Positions 44,239-52,984 of a stretch of DNA of 64,000 bases are shown here, piece by piece. How positions within the stretch are numbered: the first letter of the stretch is position 1; every line of letters begins with the position of its first letter. The translations under genes were made by a program, and so were the position numbers. Source of the DNA: Streptomyces sp. ERV7 (GTDB lineage Bacteria; Actinomycetota; Actinomycetes; Streptomycetales; Streptomycetaceae); assembly GCF_001653515.1 (NCBI RefSeq), contig NZ_LYOY01000040.1, positions 868,001 through 932,000 of the forward strand, read 5' to 3'. The notes beneath the pieces are model-generated. The model made no database searches. It was given only the letters and a program-made list of their open reading frames with translations, and was not told where the DNA came from.

Positions 44239-45459
44239 CTAACCGCCGACGACACCGAGTCTGCGAGCCAGGTCGGCCACGGACTGGGACGGTCGGCCCC
44301 GGGTGCCGCGGATCCAGCCGATGGCCAGTTCCCGGCTCAGGTAGTGGTGACGTACCTGTTCGGGGGCCTCCTGTTCGGCCTCCAGCAGCGTGGACAGGGC
44401 TTCATCGGTCCGGTTCCAGGCACTGAGCGCTCTGGCGACTTCGAGGCTGTGCCTCACGCGCCGTTCCACGGGCAAGCCGCTGGTGTCGATGCGTTGCCCT
44501 AGGTCTGCCGCGATCTGGATGTCCCCGAGCTCGCCGGCGGTGGCGACGCAGTGGATGGCCACGTTGGTCGGGCCGAAGGCCGTCCACAGGTGGTTGGCAT
44601 CGGCTCCCAGCCGCCGCGCGGTTTCGTCGGCTTCCCGGAGGAAGGTCTGCGTCGTCATCCGATCTTCCGCTCGGGCGGCCGCCATGGCGCCGGCGAGGAA
44701 GAGCGTGCCGTAGACCGAGAGGTATTCGTCGTTCGCGGTGCCCAGGCCGGGCTGCATTACCGCCGCCGCATCGTTCACCAGCTGGATTGCGGCGGTGAAG
44801 CGGCCGGTGGCCATCAGACAGTGCGTAACTGCGCGGAAGAGCGAGCCCATCACTGTGCTCTGGCCGCACTGCTGTGCGGCTGCCAGGCCACGGTCGGCGG
44901 CGATCCATGCCAGTTCCGACTCTCCGACCTTTCCCAGCACAAGTGCCGCACCGTGGTAGGCCAAGGCGAGCTGGGCATGTGCCTCCTCGCCTTCGCGTCC
45001 TGAGTACGCGCGGGATGCGGCAAGGGAGTCGGCCAGGACGAGGGGAAGACGTCGCGTGGCGAAGCCGTAGCGGGATGCCTGGTAGGCGTCGAGGATCTCC
45101 TTCACGTTGGCCTGGAGGTCTTCCAGGGCGGGTGGTTCGTCATCGGGTGGGGACCCCAGGAGGGGTGTGAGCAACTTGTAGTCCATGAGGGCTTCGCGCA
45201 GGGCGGGGACCGTGCGACGGCCGCTGTCGTTCGACCATTCCATGAGGGTTGGTTCGGCCAGCAGGTCTCCGAGCGAGACGTCGAGGGCCTCGGCGAGTGA
45301 AGTGATCACCGACAGGCGGTCGAGCTCGATCCGGTTGTTCTCCGCTTTGCTCAGCCAGTCCGTGGTGCGGCCTACAAGCCCGGCCAGGACTTCCTGGGAA
45401 AGGCCACGTCGGTGCCGGTACCAGGCGACGCGCTCGCCGATGGTCAGATGCTCTGTCAT
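44239..45459 (-). CDS. XRE regulator with TPR-like C-terminal domain
   Basis: A 406-residue regulator: N-terminal Cro/C1 HTH (GERVAWYRHRRGLSQEVLAG, LVGRTTDWLSKAENNRIELD) followed by about 300 residues of TPR-like helical repeats (AQLALAYHGAALVLGKVGES, YLSVYGTLFLAGAMAAARAE). Such Streptomyces regulators often sit beside small biosynthetic or NUDIX genes and may respond to peptides or small ligands. It is divergent from the APH/AdoMet synthetase operon and is the obvious candidate to control it. ATG 45459; an ATG 3 codons earlier is possible. Confidence 0.85.
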   Translation of the reverse strand: MTEHLTIGERVAWYRHRRGLSQEVLAGLVGRTTDWLSKAENNRIELDRLSVITSLAEALDVSLGDLLAEPTLMEWSNDSGRRTVPALREALMDYKLLTPLLGSPPDDEPPALEDLQANVKEILDAYQASRYGFATRRLPLVLADSLAASRAYSGREGEEAHAQLALAYHGAALVLGKVGESELAWIAADRGLAAAQQCGQSTVMGSLFRAVTHCLMATGRFTAAIQLVNDAAAVMQPGLGTANDEYLSVYGTLFLAGAMAAARAEDRMTTQTFLREADETARRLGADANHLWTAFGPTNVAIHCVATAGELGDIQIAADLGQRIDTSGLPVERRVRHSLEVARALSAWNRTDEALSTLLEAEQEAPEQVRHHYLSRELAIGWIRGTRGRPSQSVADLARRLGVVGG

Positions 45460-45648
45460 CCCTCGCATGTCCTGAGCATCACCTCGTGGCCGAAAGGGAC
45501 CCCGGAAGGATTTTCCGGGGTGCTGCGGGACTCCCCGCCTACTGTCGCAGCAGACCGAGAAAGCCGCCGGGCAATGTGGTCAACTTCCTCCGCTTCGGCT
45601 GGCTTTGGTGCTCGGCCCTGGTTCTCAGGTGGGACGGAGGCGTGGACG

Positions 45649-46542
45649 GTGCGCAGCACGATGAAGCCGGAGCCGTGGGCTGAGCAGGAGCTCGGTCCAT
45701 TCGGCCCGGCAGTCCTCAAGCCGTTCTCCAGAACGCGGTTCGCCACGGACGGCAGCGCCTTGTTGAAGGTCTACGTCGGTATCGACCCCGAGGGGCGGCG
45801 CCAACGTGAGGCCGCGACGGTCGAGCGCGCCACCCTTCTGGGCATTTCGGTCCCGGCCGTCCTGGCTACGGGGAGCGGAGAGGCCGGGGCCTGGACGGTG
45901 TTCCAGGCAGTGGATGGGACGCCGTGCTCGGTAGACACGCGCAAGGCGACAGCGGAGTACATCGGTCACGTCGTGGCGGTGAGCGCCAGGCTGCACCGGT
46001 CGTTTGCCGGCGCCACTCCCGGCTCCGGCTGGCGAGGGCGGCGAACCAGTGCCGCTTCCCCGAGCCGTTTCCTGCTGGATCAGTTCTCGCCTCGCTGCCG
46101 GTGGCTGCCCTGGTGGGCGATGCTGGGCCAGGCCCTCCAGACGATCGATTTGCATCCGGTCGTTCACCTGCACGGCGACCTCAAACCTGCGCACTTGCTC
46201 GTCGACTGCGAGCACCTGCACGTCGTCGACTGGGAGGCGAGTGCGTGCGGACCGGCCGTTCTCGACTACACCGACGTGGCCTTCCACCTCGTACGCGATC
46301 TGCTGTACGAGGGCGTACCGCCCGGACGCATCCCGGTCGATCTCCTGGCCCGGCTGCCGTTCAACGGACCGGTTCTCGCCTGGCGGCTGCTGCTCTGGCT
46401 TGATCGCCGTCGCACGCAGGACATCGACCTCGTCACTACCCACGACGTTCACCGACTCGTCGCCGAAGAACGGGCCACCTCGGCGTACAGATACCTCGAC
46501 CAGACCATCGCGCTTCTCCGCGCCGCCGGCGTTCCTCGCTGA
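45649..46542 (+). CDS. APH-family phosphotransferase
   Basis: A 297-residue kinase-fold protein. Brenner motif HLHGDLKPAHLLVD (catalytic Asp present; the usual Asn is His) and the Mg-binding VVDWEASACG. The N-lobe has FATDGSALLKVYVG with the likely ATP-binding Lys. GTG 45649 has GGAGG 8 bases upstream. The family phosphorylates small-molecule hydroxyls, including aminoglycosides. First gene of a rightward set in which most genes overlap. Substrate unknown. Confidence 0.75.
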   Translation: MRSTMKPEPWAEQELGPFGPAVLKPFSRTRFATDGSALLKVYVGIDPEGRRQREAATVERATLLGISVPAVLATGSGEAGAWTVFQAVDGTPCSVDTRKATAEYIGHVVAVSARLHRSFAGATPGSGWRGRRTSAASPSRFLLDQFSPRCRWLPWWAMLGQALQTIDLHPVVHLHGDLKPAHLLVDCEHLHVVDWEASACGPAVLDYTDVAFHLVRDLLYEGVPPGRIPVDLLARLPFNGPVLAWRLLLWLDRRRTQDIDLVTTHDVHRLVAEERATSAYRYLDQTIALLRAAGVPR

Positions 46543-46620
46543 ATCCGCGCTTCACCGCTCGTCCAGGCGTGCTGACGCCTGCGCTCATCTCCTTCTTCCC
46601 ACCCTGAACGGGAGTTCGTG

Positions 46621-47871
46621 ATGCCTCGTACGAGCACGATCATCAACAACAGTCACCTCGTCATCGACACCGCCGTGGCCCGGCCGGATGCGACGACCAT
46701 CGTCGAGCGGAAGGGGCTCGGACATCCGGACACCCTGGCCGACCATCTCGCCGAGCGGCTGTCCCGCGCCTACAGTCGCCACACCGTCGCACGCTTCGGC
46801 GCCGTGCTGCACCACAACTTCGACAAGCTCGCCCTCCTCGGCGGGGCCAGCGAGGTCCGGTACGGCGCGGGCCGGATGAAGTCCCCGGTGCGGGTCCTGG
46901 TCAACGGACGGGCCGCACCCGTGTGCGGAGGCGAACGGATCCCGGTCGAGGACATCGTGGAGGCCGAGGTCAGGGCGTTCTTCGCCGAGCGGCTCCCCGA
47001 GGTCTCGGACCACCTCGACATCGTCTTCAACATCACCAGCAATTCGAGCCCGGGGGCCGTTCTTACCGGTGACGGGGTGCCCGACCGCACACGTTGGTTC
47101 AACCCGCGCTCTGTCGAGGATCTTCGCGAGCGGCGGGTGCGGCTGTCCAACGACACGTCCCTCGGTACCGGCTGGGCGCCGGAGAACCGCTTCGAGTCGT
47201 TCGTACGCGAGCTGGTGGACCACTTCTCCGGGGAGAGCGAGTTCACGCTCGCCCACGCGTGGTGCGGTTCCGACGTCAAGCTCATGGGCTATTGGGATGG
47301 GGACCGGGCGGACATCGTGCTGTGCGTCCCGCAGAAGTCGCGCCATGTCGCCAGCCGGGCAGAGTACGTCCGCAACGCGGAGACCGTCCTGGCAGAGTGC
47401 CATCGTCTCGCCGCCCTCCGGCTGGCTGGAGCGGAGGCCCGCTTCCGGCTGAACGCCCGCGACGTTCCGGAGAAGGATGAGCTGTACCTGACCTACACCG
47501 GCAGTTCGATCGAGTCTGGTGACGAGGGCGTCGTCGGGCGGGGCAACCGGGTCAACGGACTGATCACGCCGCTGCGGCCGATGAACCTGGAGGGCGCCAA
47601 CGGAAAGAACCCTGTCTACCACGTCGGCAAGCTGTACAACGTTGCCGCGCAGCGACTCGCCAACCGGCTCCACGAGGCGACCGAGGGGCACGCTGAGGTT
47701 CACCTGGTGAGCACGACCGGGCAGCGGCTGGATCAGCCCTGGCGCATCCTCGTCCGCCTCTCCTCTCCCGACGTTGAGGTGGGTAAAGTCCAGGCGCTGG
47801 TCGCCGAGGCGCTCGGCGAGTTCCCGGCCCTGACGGACGAGCTGGTCTCCGACGGGATCGTGCTGAGCTGA
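46621..47871 (+). CDS. Archaeal-type S-adenosylmethionine synthetase
   Basis: A 416-residue methionine adenosyltransferase of the archaeal AdoMet-synthase family, unrelated at sequence level to bacterial MetK: VERKGLGHPDTLADHLAERL, HHNFDKLALLGGAS, NDTSLGTGWAP, IESGDEGVVGRGNRVNGLIT, RPMNLEGANGKNPVYHVGKL. It makes SAM from ATP and methionine. In bacteria this type occurs mainly as an extra copy, often in specialised-metabolite loci. ATG at 46621 with GGAG 6 bases upstream; its stop overlaps the next ATG (TGATG). No methyltransferase gene is adjacent in this operon. Confidence 0.9.
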   Translation: MPRTSTIINNSHLVIDTAVARPDATTIVERKGLGHPDTLADHLAERLSRAYSRHTVARFGAVLHHNFDKLALLGGASEVRYGAGRMKSPVRVLVNGRAAPVCGGERIPVEDIVEAEVRAFFAERLPEVSDHLDIVFNITSNSSPGAVLTGDGVPDRTRWFNPRSVEDLRERRVRLSNDTSLGTGWAPENRFESFVRELVDHFSGESEFTLAHAWCGSDVKLMGYWDGDRADIVLCVPQKSRHVASRAEYVRNAETVLAECHRLAALRLAGAEARFRLNARDVPEKDELYLTYTGSSIESGDEGVVGRGNRVNGLITPLRPMNLEGANGKNPVYHVGKLYNVAAQRLANRLHEATEGHAEVHLVSTTGQRLDQPWRILVRLSSPDVEVGKVQALVAEALGEFPALTDELVSDGIVLS

Positions 47872-48797
47872 TGGCGAAGCGGACGCTCGGAGAGATCCCC
47901 GCGGGGTGCCGGCGGCGATTACTCACGCACTACGGGCCTGCCGCCCAATGGTGGCTCGACGCCGTCCCCGCTCGGCTGGCACGCGCGGCGGAACGCTGGA
48001 AACTGTCGCTCGGCGCCTATCACGACGCCGGGCACGCCTCGGTGATCGCGACGGCAACCTGCCTGGACGGGCGTCCGCTGCTCCTCAAAGCATGGTTCGA
48101 CCCCTCCCGCTACCACCGTGAGGTGGACGCACTGCGGCTCTGGGCCGGCGGACCGACAGCCGGTGTCGTGGAGGCTGCTGACGATCTGGCGGTGGCCGCG
48201 CTCGAACTCGTCGGAGGACAACCCGGTGGTGCAGACCGGCCGAGGCGGGAGATCCAGATGGTGGCCGCCGCTCTCCAAGGGCTGCACACCTTCGGGCAGC
48301 GCAGGCGCCGACCGGACAGCCTTCCGCGCCTTACTGACTACCTCACGCGGGAAGTCCAGCCCCGACTCGAACAGCGGATGCACAGGGTCAGCCTCGGCGG
48401 CTGGCACTCGTTGGTCGAGGCTGGTCTCCCAGATGTCGCCAACCTTGAGGAGGGCTCCCGCAGGGCGACGGTGCTGCACGCCGACCTGTACCGGGAGAAC
48501 GTCCTGTTCGACTGGCTGGGACACCCCCGGCTGATTGATCCGCTGCCCATGGTGGGCGACCCGGCGTTCGACTGGGCGTTCTGGACCGTCTACTACGACC
48601 TGGGGCGCGGTACCGACGGGCGACTGGCCACTGCCTCACGCGTCTCGCGGATCCCCGTCCCGGTGCTCGCGCCCTGGTGCCGCCTGCTGGCCGTCGACGG
48701 CCTCCTCTTCTACGTGGAGTCCGGCGACCCGCGGGCGCCGCTGATGGCAGAAGTGCTGACCCATCTCTTGGCGTCGACCCCTCGGAGCGGATCATGA
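47871..48797 (+). CDS. APH(6)/hydroxyurea-type kinase-like protein
   Basis: A 308-residue protein of the streptomycin 6-kinase-like group: GHASVIATATCLDGRPLLLK with the N-lobe Lys, Brenner-type motif LHADLYRENVLF, and LIDPLPMVGDPAFDWAFW. The catalytic Asp and Asn are both present. It follows the SAM synthetase with a 1-base overlap and overlaps the phosphatase as ATGA. A role in resistance or in phosphorylating a pathway intermediate is equally possible. Confidence 0.75.
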   Translation: MAKRTLGEIPAGCRRRLLTHYGPAAQWWLDAVPARLARAAERWKLSLGAYHDAGHASVIATATCLDGRPLLLKAWFDPSRYHREVDALRLWAGGPTAGVVEAADDLAVAALELVGGQPGGADRPRREIQMVAAALQGLHTFGQRRRRPDSLPRLTDYLTREVQPRLEQRMHRVSLGGWHSLVEAGLPDVANLEEGSRRATVLHADLYRENVLFDWLGHPRLIDPLPMVGDPAFDWAFWTVYYDLGRGTDGRLATASRVSRIPVPVLAPWCRLLAVDGLLFYVESGDPRAPLMAEVLTHLLASTPRSGS

Positions 48798-49510
48798 CGA
48801 CGTACATCCTCCGCCACGGCCAGACCGACTACAGCAAGCGGTACCTCGTCAACGGCGACCCGGCCAAGCCCATCCATCTGAACGAGGAAGGCCGGAACTC
48901 TCTGAGCGGCTCCTGGAGCACTCTGCCCCTCCATTCCGTGGCCACGTGGCTGACCAGTGAGTTTCCGCGAGCTTGCCAGACCGCCTCGCTCCTGATGGGC
49001 GTCCCGGCGCCCGCGCTCGTGATCGACGCCCGGCTGAACGAACTCGACTACGGGGATTTCGAGGGCAGGCCCTTCCTCGAATACGCGGTCTGGCTCGACA
49101 GCAACGGCTCCAGTGAGCGTCCGCCCGGCGCCACGGAATCCCAGCGCGAGGGCATCCGCAGAATGCTCACGGGCGTGCTCGGCGCCCTGGAGCACCCCGG
49201 CCCCCGCGTCCTGGTCGGCCACGGACTGCTGGTGTCCGTCCTCCTCTGGTACCAGAGCCGCATCGGCGCCGAAGCTATGCCGCTGTTCTTCCCTGAGGCC
49301 CCGTACCTGGAGCCGATCGTCATTCCGGACGACGAGCTGCCCATTCTGGTGACGGCACTCTTGGACGATCTTGATTCGGGCGTTCTGCGTGAGGCCACCG
49401 GCGGCGGTGACGCGCCGACATTGCGGATCAGCGAAGGGGCGGCGGTTGCTACCGTCGATCCGGTATCCCCATCCCATTCGCCGGATCAGAAGGATCTTCC
49501 TCATGCATGA
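48794..49510 (+). CDS. Histidine phosphatase family protein
   Basis: A 238-residue phosphoglycerate-mutase-like phosphatase: TTYILRHGQTDYSKR (RHG catalytic motif), SEFPRACQTASLLMG, ELDYGDFEGRP and the second catalytic His in VLVGHGLLVSVLL. A roughly 50-residue Asp/Pro-rich tail overlaps the serS start by 8 bases. Together with two kinase-like proteins it suggests a phosphorylated intermediate that is later dephosphorylated. Confidence 0.87.
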   Translation: MTTYILRHGQTDYSKRYLVNGDPAKPIHLNEEGRNSLSGSWSTLPLHSVATWLTSEFPRACQTASLLMGVPAPALVIDARLNELDYGDFEGRPFLEYAVWLDSNGSSERPPGATESQREGIRRMLTGVLGALEHPGPRVLVGHGLLVSVLLWYQSRIGAEAMPLFFPEAPYLEPIVIPDDELPILVTALLDDLDSGVLREATGGGDAPTLRISEGAAVATVDPVSPSHSPDQKDLPHA

Positions 49511-50795
49511 TGCCCGCGCCCTGATTGAAATGGGTGCCGAAGCGGTTCGTCGGCTCGCTCGTCGCGGTTACTCCCTGGACTTGTCCGAGCTGGAGTCTCT
49601 CCAGTCCCGGCGCAACCAGAACATCCGCTCGGCCGACGAGCTGCGGGCAGAGTCCAAGCGGGTGGCGAGCGAGGTCCAGCAGACGGCCAAGCAGGGTGGT
49701 GACATCTCCAAGCTGAAGGAGCGCGCCCGCGAGCTGAAGGACCAGATCCGAGAGATCGACGCCGACCAGGAACAGGTCGAGGAGCAGCTCCGTGACCTCC
49801 TCCTCAGCATCCCGAACCTGCCGGACGATGCCGCCCCGGACGGCGACTCCGAGGAGTTCGCGGTCGAGATCCGCCGCGTCGGCACCCCGCCGGCCTTCGC
49901 GTTCGAGCCGAAGGACCACGTCGACCTCGGCGAGGCCACCGGCATCCTGGACTTCGCGCGGGCGACGAAACTCTCCGGTCCGCGTTTCGCGGTCTCGCGC
50001 GGCGCCGGAGCAGCGCTGGAGCGTGCCCTGGCCACCCTCTTCCTCGACCTCCACACCCGGCGGCACGGGTACGTGGAGCACGCCGTCCCGTACCTGGTCA
50101 CCCGTAAGACCATGACCGGCACGGGACAGCTGCCGAAGTTCGAGGAGGACCTGTTCAAGACGGGTGTCGCCGACCGTGAGCTGTTCCTGATCCCGACGGC
50201 CGAGGTGCCGCTGACCAACCTCTACGCCGACGAGATCATCCCCCCGGCCGAGCTGCCGGTGACGCTCACCGCGCACACGCCGTGCTTCCGCTCCGAAGCG
50301 GGCTCGTACGGTCGTGACACCCGGGGCCTGATCCGCCAGCACCAGTTCGCCAAGGTCGAGATCGTCCAGATGGTCGACCCGGCCGACGCGGACACCACGC
50401 TGGAGACGATGGTCGGCCACGCCGAGGCGTGCCTGAAGGAACTCGGCCTCGCCTACCGCGTGGTCAAGCTGGCCGCCGGAGACACGGGCTTCTCCGCCCA
50501 GCTCACGTACGACATCGAGGTCTGGATCCCGAGCCAGAACACGTACCGCGAGATCTCCTCGGTCTCCAACTTCGGCACCTTCCAGGCCCGCCGGGCCAAC
50601 ATCCGGACCCGAGGCAAGGACGGCAAGCCCAAGCTCGTCGCCACTCTCAATGGCTCCGGCCTCCCGGTTGGCCGCACCCTGGCCGCTCTCCTTGAGCAGT
50701 GCCAGCAGCAGGACGGATCCATCGTCCTGCCCGAGTCCCTCTTCCCGTACCTCGGCTTCCGCCGGATCTCGGCGGACGGAACACCGGAGGCATAA
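49503..50795 (+). CDS. serS: Seryl-tRNA synthetase (probable additional copy)
   Basis: A complete 430-residue class II synthetase: N-terminal coiled-coil arm (about residues 30-105), motif 2 FRSEAGSYGRDTRGLIRQHQ, ISSVSNFGTFQARRANIR, motif 3 NGSGLPVGRTLAALLE. AAGGA precedes the ATG. It is embedded in the operon between the phosphatase and the glycosyltransferase. On an island it is probably a second serS; such copies are known as self-resistance (albomycin) or as suppliers of seryl-tRNA for biosynthesis (valanimycin). Whether it is the only serS cannot be seen here. Confidence 0.93.
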   Translation: MHDARALIEMGAEAVRRLARRGYSLDLSELESLQSRRNQNIRSADELRAESKRVASEVQQTAKQGGDISKLKERARELKDQIREIDADQEQVEEQLRDLLLSIPNLPDDAAPDGDSEEFAVEIRRVGTPPAFAFEPKDHVDLGEATGILDFARATKLSGPRFAVSRGAGAALERALATLFLDLHTRRHGYVEHAVPYLVTRKTMTGTGQLPKFEEDLFKTGVADRELFLIPTAEVPLTNLYADEIIPPAELPVTLTAHTPCFRSEAGSYGRDTRGLIRQHQFAKVEIVQMVDPADADTTLETMVGHAEACLKELGLAYRVVKLAAGDTGFSAQLTYDIEVWIPSQNTYREISSVSNFGTFQARRANIRTRGKDGKPKLVATLNGSGLPVGRTLAALLEQCQQQDGSIVLPESLFPYLGFRRISADGTPEA

Positions 50796-50796
50796 C

Positions 50797-51822
50797 GTGC
50801 TCGTCGGCGTCTGCGACTTCCCTGGTAGCTACGCCTTTCCACCCGCCGGATACGGCGGGATCGAACGATGGCTGTGGGCGGTCGCCGTAGGCGCCCGAGC
50901 CGCAGGCGCCGACGTACACCTTCTTGGGCCGGGCTGGCTCACGGACCTGGAGAACGACTGGGTCCGTCGGCCGGTCCGCCTGGAGGACATCACCCCCGGA
51001 TCGCTCGCCCAACGCGAGCTCCGCGACACCGGCTACGACCTCTTGGTCGTAGGGCACGAATACCCCTCGCTGCCGGCCTGGACCCGCACCTGGAACGAGC
51101 TGGACTGCGACGTGGCCACGTTCCAGCACTCGCCCGTCTTCCAGCACGCGGACACGGCCTTCGACGGCAAACGGTCACGGCTCTACTGCTACTCGCCCGA
51201 GATGATCGAGCGATACACAGACCACCAGCCCATCCCCGAACTCGCCGTCCACCTTGGCCTGGACGAGGAGGAGCCGCCTGCGGTCGCAGGTAAGGACCTG
51301 GTGTGGCTCGGCCGCATAGACGAAGAGAAGGCACCACATCTCGCTGTACGAGCCGCGCAAATGCTCGGCCGCCGGATCCGCGTCGTCGGCCCGGTCTTCG
51401 ACGAGAGTTACATACGACGCCACGACAGGCTCTTCGGGGCGGATCACGTCGAGTGGGTGGGCGAACTGGGCGGTCCCGCCAAGACCGCCGCCATCCGGGA
51501 TGCCTCCGTCTTCGTCTACACCTACGCCCGCACCTACGTGGAGGCCGGCGCCGCGGTGTTCGGCGAGACCCTCCGGACGGGAACGCCCATGGCCGCGCTC
51601 ACCTGGCGTGAAGGCACCTGCGCCGAGGCCGCGCTGTGCGAGCAGACCGGCGTGATCACGGTGGCTGACCCTGATGAAGACGACGAGGCAGCTGCTCGTC
51701 AGCTCGCTCGCGCGATCGAGCAAGCAGAGGTTCTCGATCACGCGCACGTCCAGACGATCGGCATGGACCGATTCGATCCCGCTCGTCACTTCAAGGCCAT
51801 GTCCGCCTGGCCATGCTCGTGA
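50797..51822 (+). CDS. GT-B glycosyltransferase
   Basis: A 341-residue GT-B/GT4-like enzyme: VGVCDFPGSYAFPPAGYGGI and ERWLWAVAVGARAAGADVHL (acceptor domain), then KDLVWLGRIDEEKAPHLAVR and FVYTYARTYVEAGAAVFGET (donor domain, EAGAAVFGET giving the nucleotide-sugar Glu). GTG at 50797 follows the serS stop by one base, with GGAGG 6 bases upstream. It overlaps the AlaRS-like gene by about 10 bases. Donor and acceptor unknown. Confidence 0.8.
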   Translation: MLVGVCDFPGSYAFPPAGYGGIERWLWAVAVGARAAGADVHLLGPGWLTDLENDWVRRPVRLEDITPGSLAQRELRDTGYDLLVVGHEYPSLPAWTRTWNELDCDVATFQHSPVFQHADTAFDGKRSRLYCYSPEMIERYTDHQPIPELAVHLGLDEEEPPAVAGKDLVWLGRIDEEKAPHLAVRAAQMLGRRIRVVGPVFDESYIRRHDRLFGADHVEWVGELGGPAKTAAIRDASVFVYTYARTYVEAGAAVFGETLRTGTPMAALTWREGTCAEAALCEQTGVITVADPDEDDEAAARQLARAIEQAEVLDHAHVQTIGMDRFDPARHFKAMSAWPCS

Positions 51823-52820
51823 CCGGCCAGACAGGCTGTGCCGACAAGCCGTCGTTGGACAGGGGACCCCAGTTAGCCACTGTTCTACGCCAAGCTCTGG
51901 GGAGACAGTGGGAGTTCACTCTTGTCGACGGCCGCATCGACATTCGACATCCGCATCGCGGTTCTCCCTACAGGCCGCCACGTCGCATGCCCACCTGGGT
52001 AGACCTGCTGGAAGGATTGAAGGTCGGCTTCGCGGCACAGGGTGCCCCACAAGCCCCCTGCCTGCCGCTTCGATGGGGCCGTGAAACGGAGCTGACCATC
52101 TCGGCAGTTCAAGCCCTCGACCCGCTCCTCAAAGACGGGCGCCCGCAGACCTACCGAAGCGGATTCCTGCCCCAGCCCGTCGTCCGTTTCACCGGTAAGC
52201 GCGATGCCGCGGGCGACCTGGCCGAAGGCTTCCTGACCTCCTTTGTCAACGTCTCCCGGATCCACCCCATACAGGACATCGACGAGTACGGTGCGATCTT
52301 GGACGGATGGCTAACCGTGCTGTCCCGACTCGGCTTCCACGCCCGGCACCTCAGCGCCCACGGCAAGCTCACGACGTGGAGCCGACGCCAAGTCGAAGGC
52401 GTAACTATTCACTTCAGCCACTTGGACCTCCCTCTCGGCGACATCGTCCTCCTATGGAACGCCGAGAACCCGGGGCGGATGGCCGTAGACCTGGGCACAG
52501 GTCTGGAACGCCTGGCGTGGGCCCGCACTCGCGCGAACTGGCACCGACTCGTCTACGGCAGATTCGCTCAGGCAGCGCCGACGGGAACTTTGGACGCCAT
52601 CCGTACGGCCACGCTCCTCATAGGACACGGGATTACTCCCGCGGCCAGAGGTCCTGGTGGAATCACCCGGCGGGTGGTCGGCACGATCTCACCCGACTCC
52701 GTGCCCCTCGGTGTCAGCGCTTTCGTCCGCGTTTCGTACGACTACTGGTCGCTCTTCGGCCCCCTCTCCGTTTCGTGGCCGGCTGTTGTGACGGCTATCG
52801 AGAAGGAGTTGCTCCTGTGA
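51813..52820 (+). CDS. Alanyl-tRNA synthetase-like protein
   Basis: A 335-residue protein resembling part of AlaRS: RFTGKRDAAGDLAEGFLTSF, LPLGDIVLLWNAENPGRMAV, class II motif 3 DLGTGLERLAW, and AIRTATLLIGHGITPAARGP, which parallels the AlaRS segment leading to its tRNA-recognition helices. Editing and C-Ala domains are absent, so it is far shorter than AlaRS (about 880 residues). It may aminoacylate a carrier or use aminoacyl-tRNA. ATG 51813 or GTG 51819. About 165 bases follow before the next gene. Confidence 0.6.
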   Translation: MLVTGQTGCADKPSLDRGPQLATVLRQALGRQWEFTLVDGRIDIRHPHRGSPYRPPRRMPTWVDLLEGLKVGFAAQGAPQAPCLPLRWGRETELTISAVQALDPLLKDGRPQTYRSGFLPQPVVRFTGKRDAAGDLAEGFLTSFVNVSRIHPIQDIDEYGAILDGWLTVLSRLGFHARHLSAHGKLTTWSRRQVEGVTIHFSHLDLPLGDIVLLWNAENPGRMAVDLGTGLERLAWARTRANWHRLVYGRFAQAAPTGTLDAIRTATLLIGHGITPAARGPGGITRRVVGTISPDSVPLGVSAFVRVSYDYWSLFGPLSVSWPAVVTAIEKELLL

Positions 52821-52984
52821 GCAGACGTTCTGGACGCTGCGTCCCGCACGCTGGGAGGGCCTTGATAGGCGGGCCACTGCGCCCTCCGAAGCCGGCACGG
52901 GCGAGATGCTGGTAGGCAGCGCGGCTGGGGTCGTTGCCCTGGAGATCAAGGACGCATGAGCGACGAGCGAAGGGCTTGGACACC

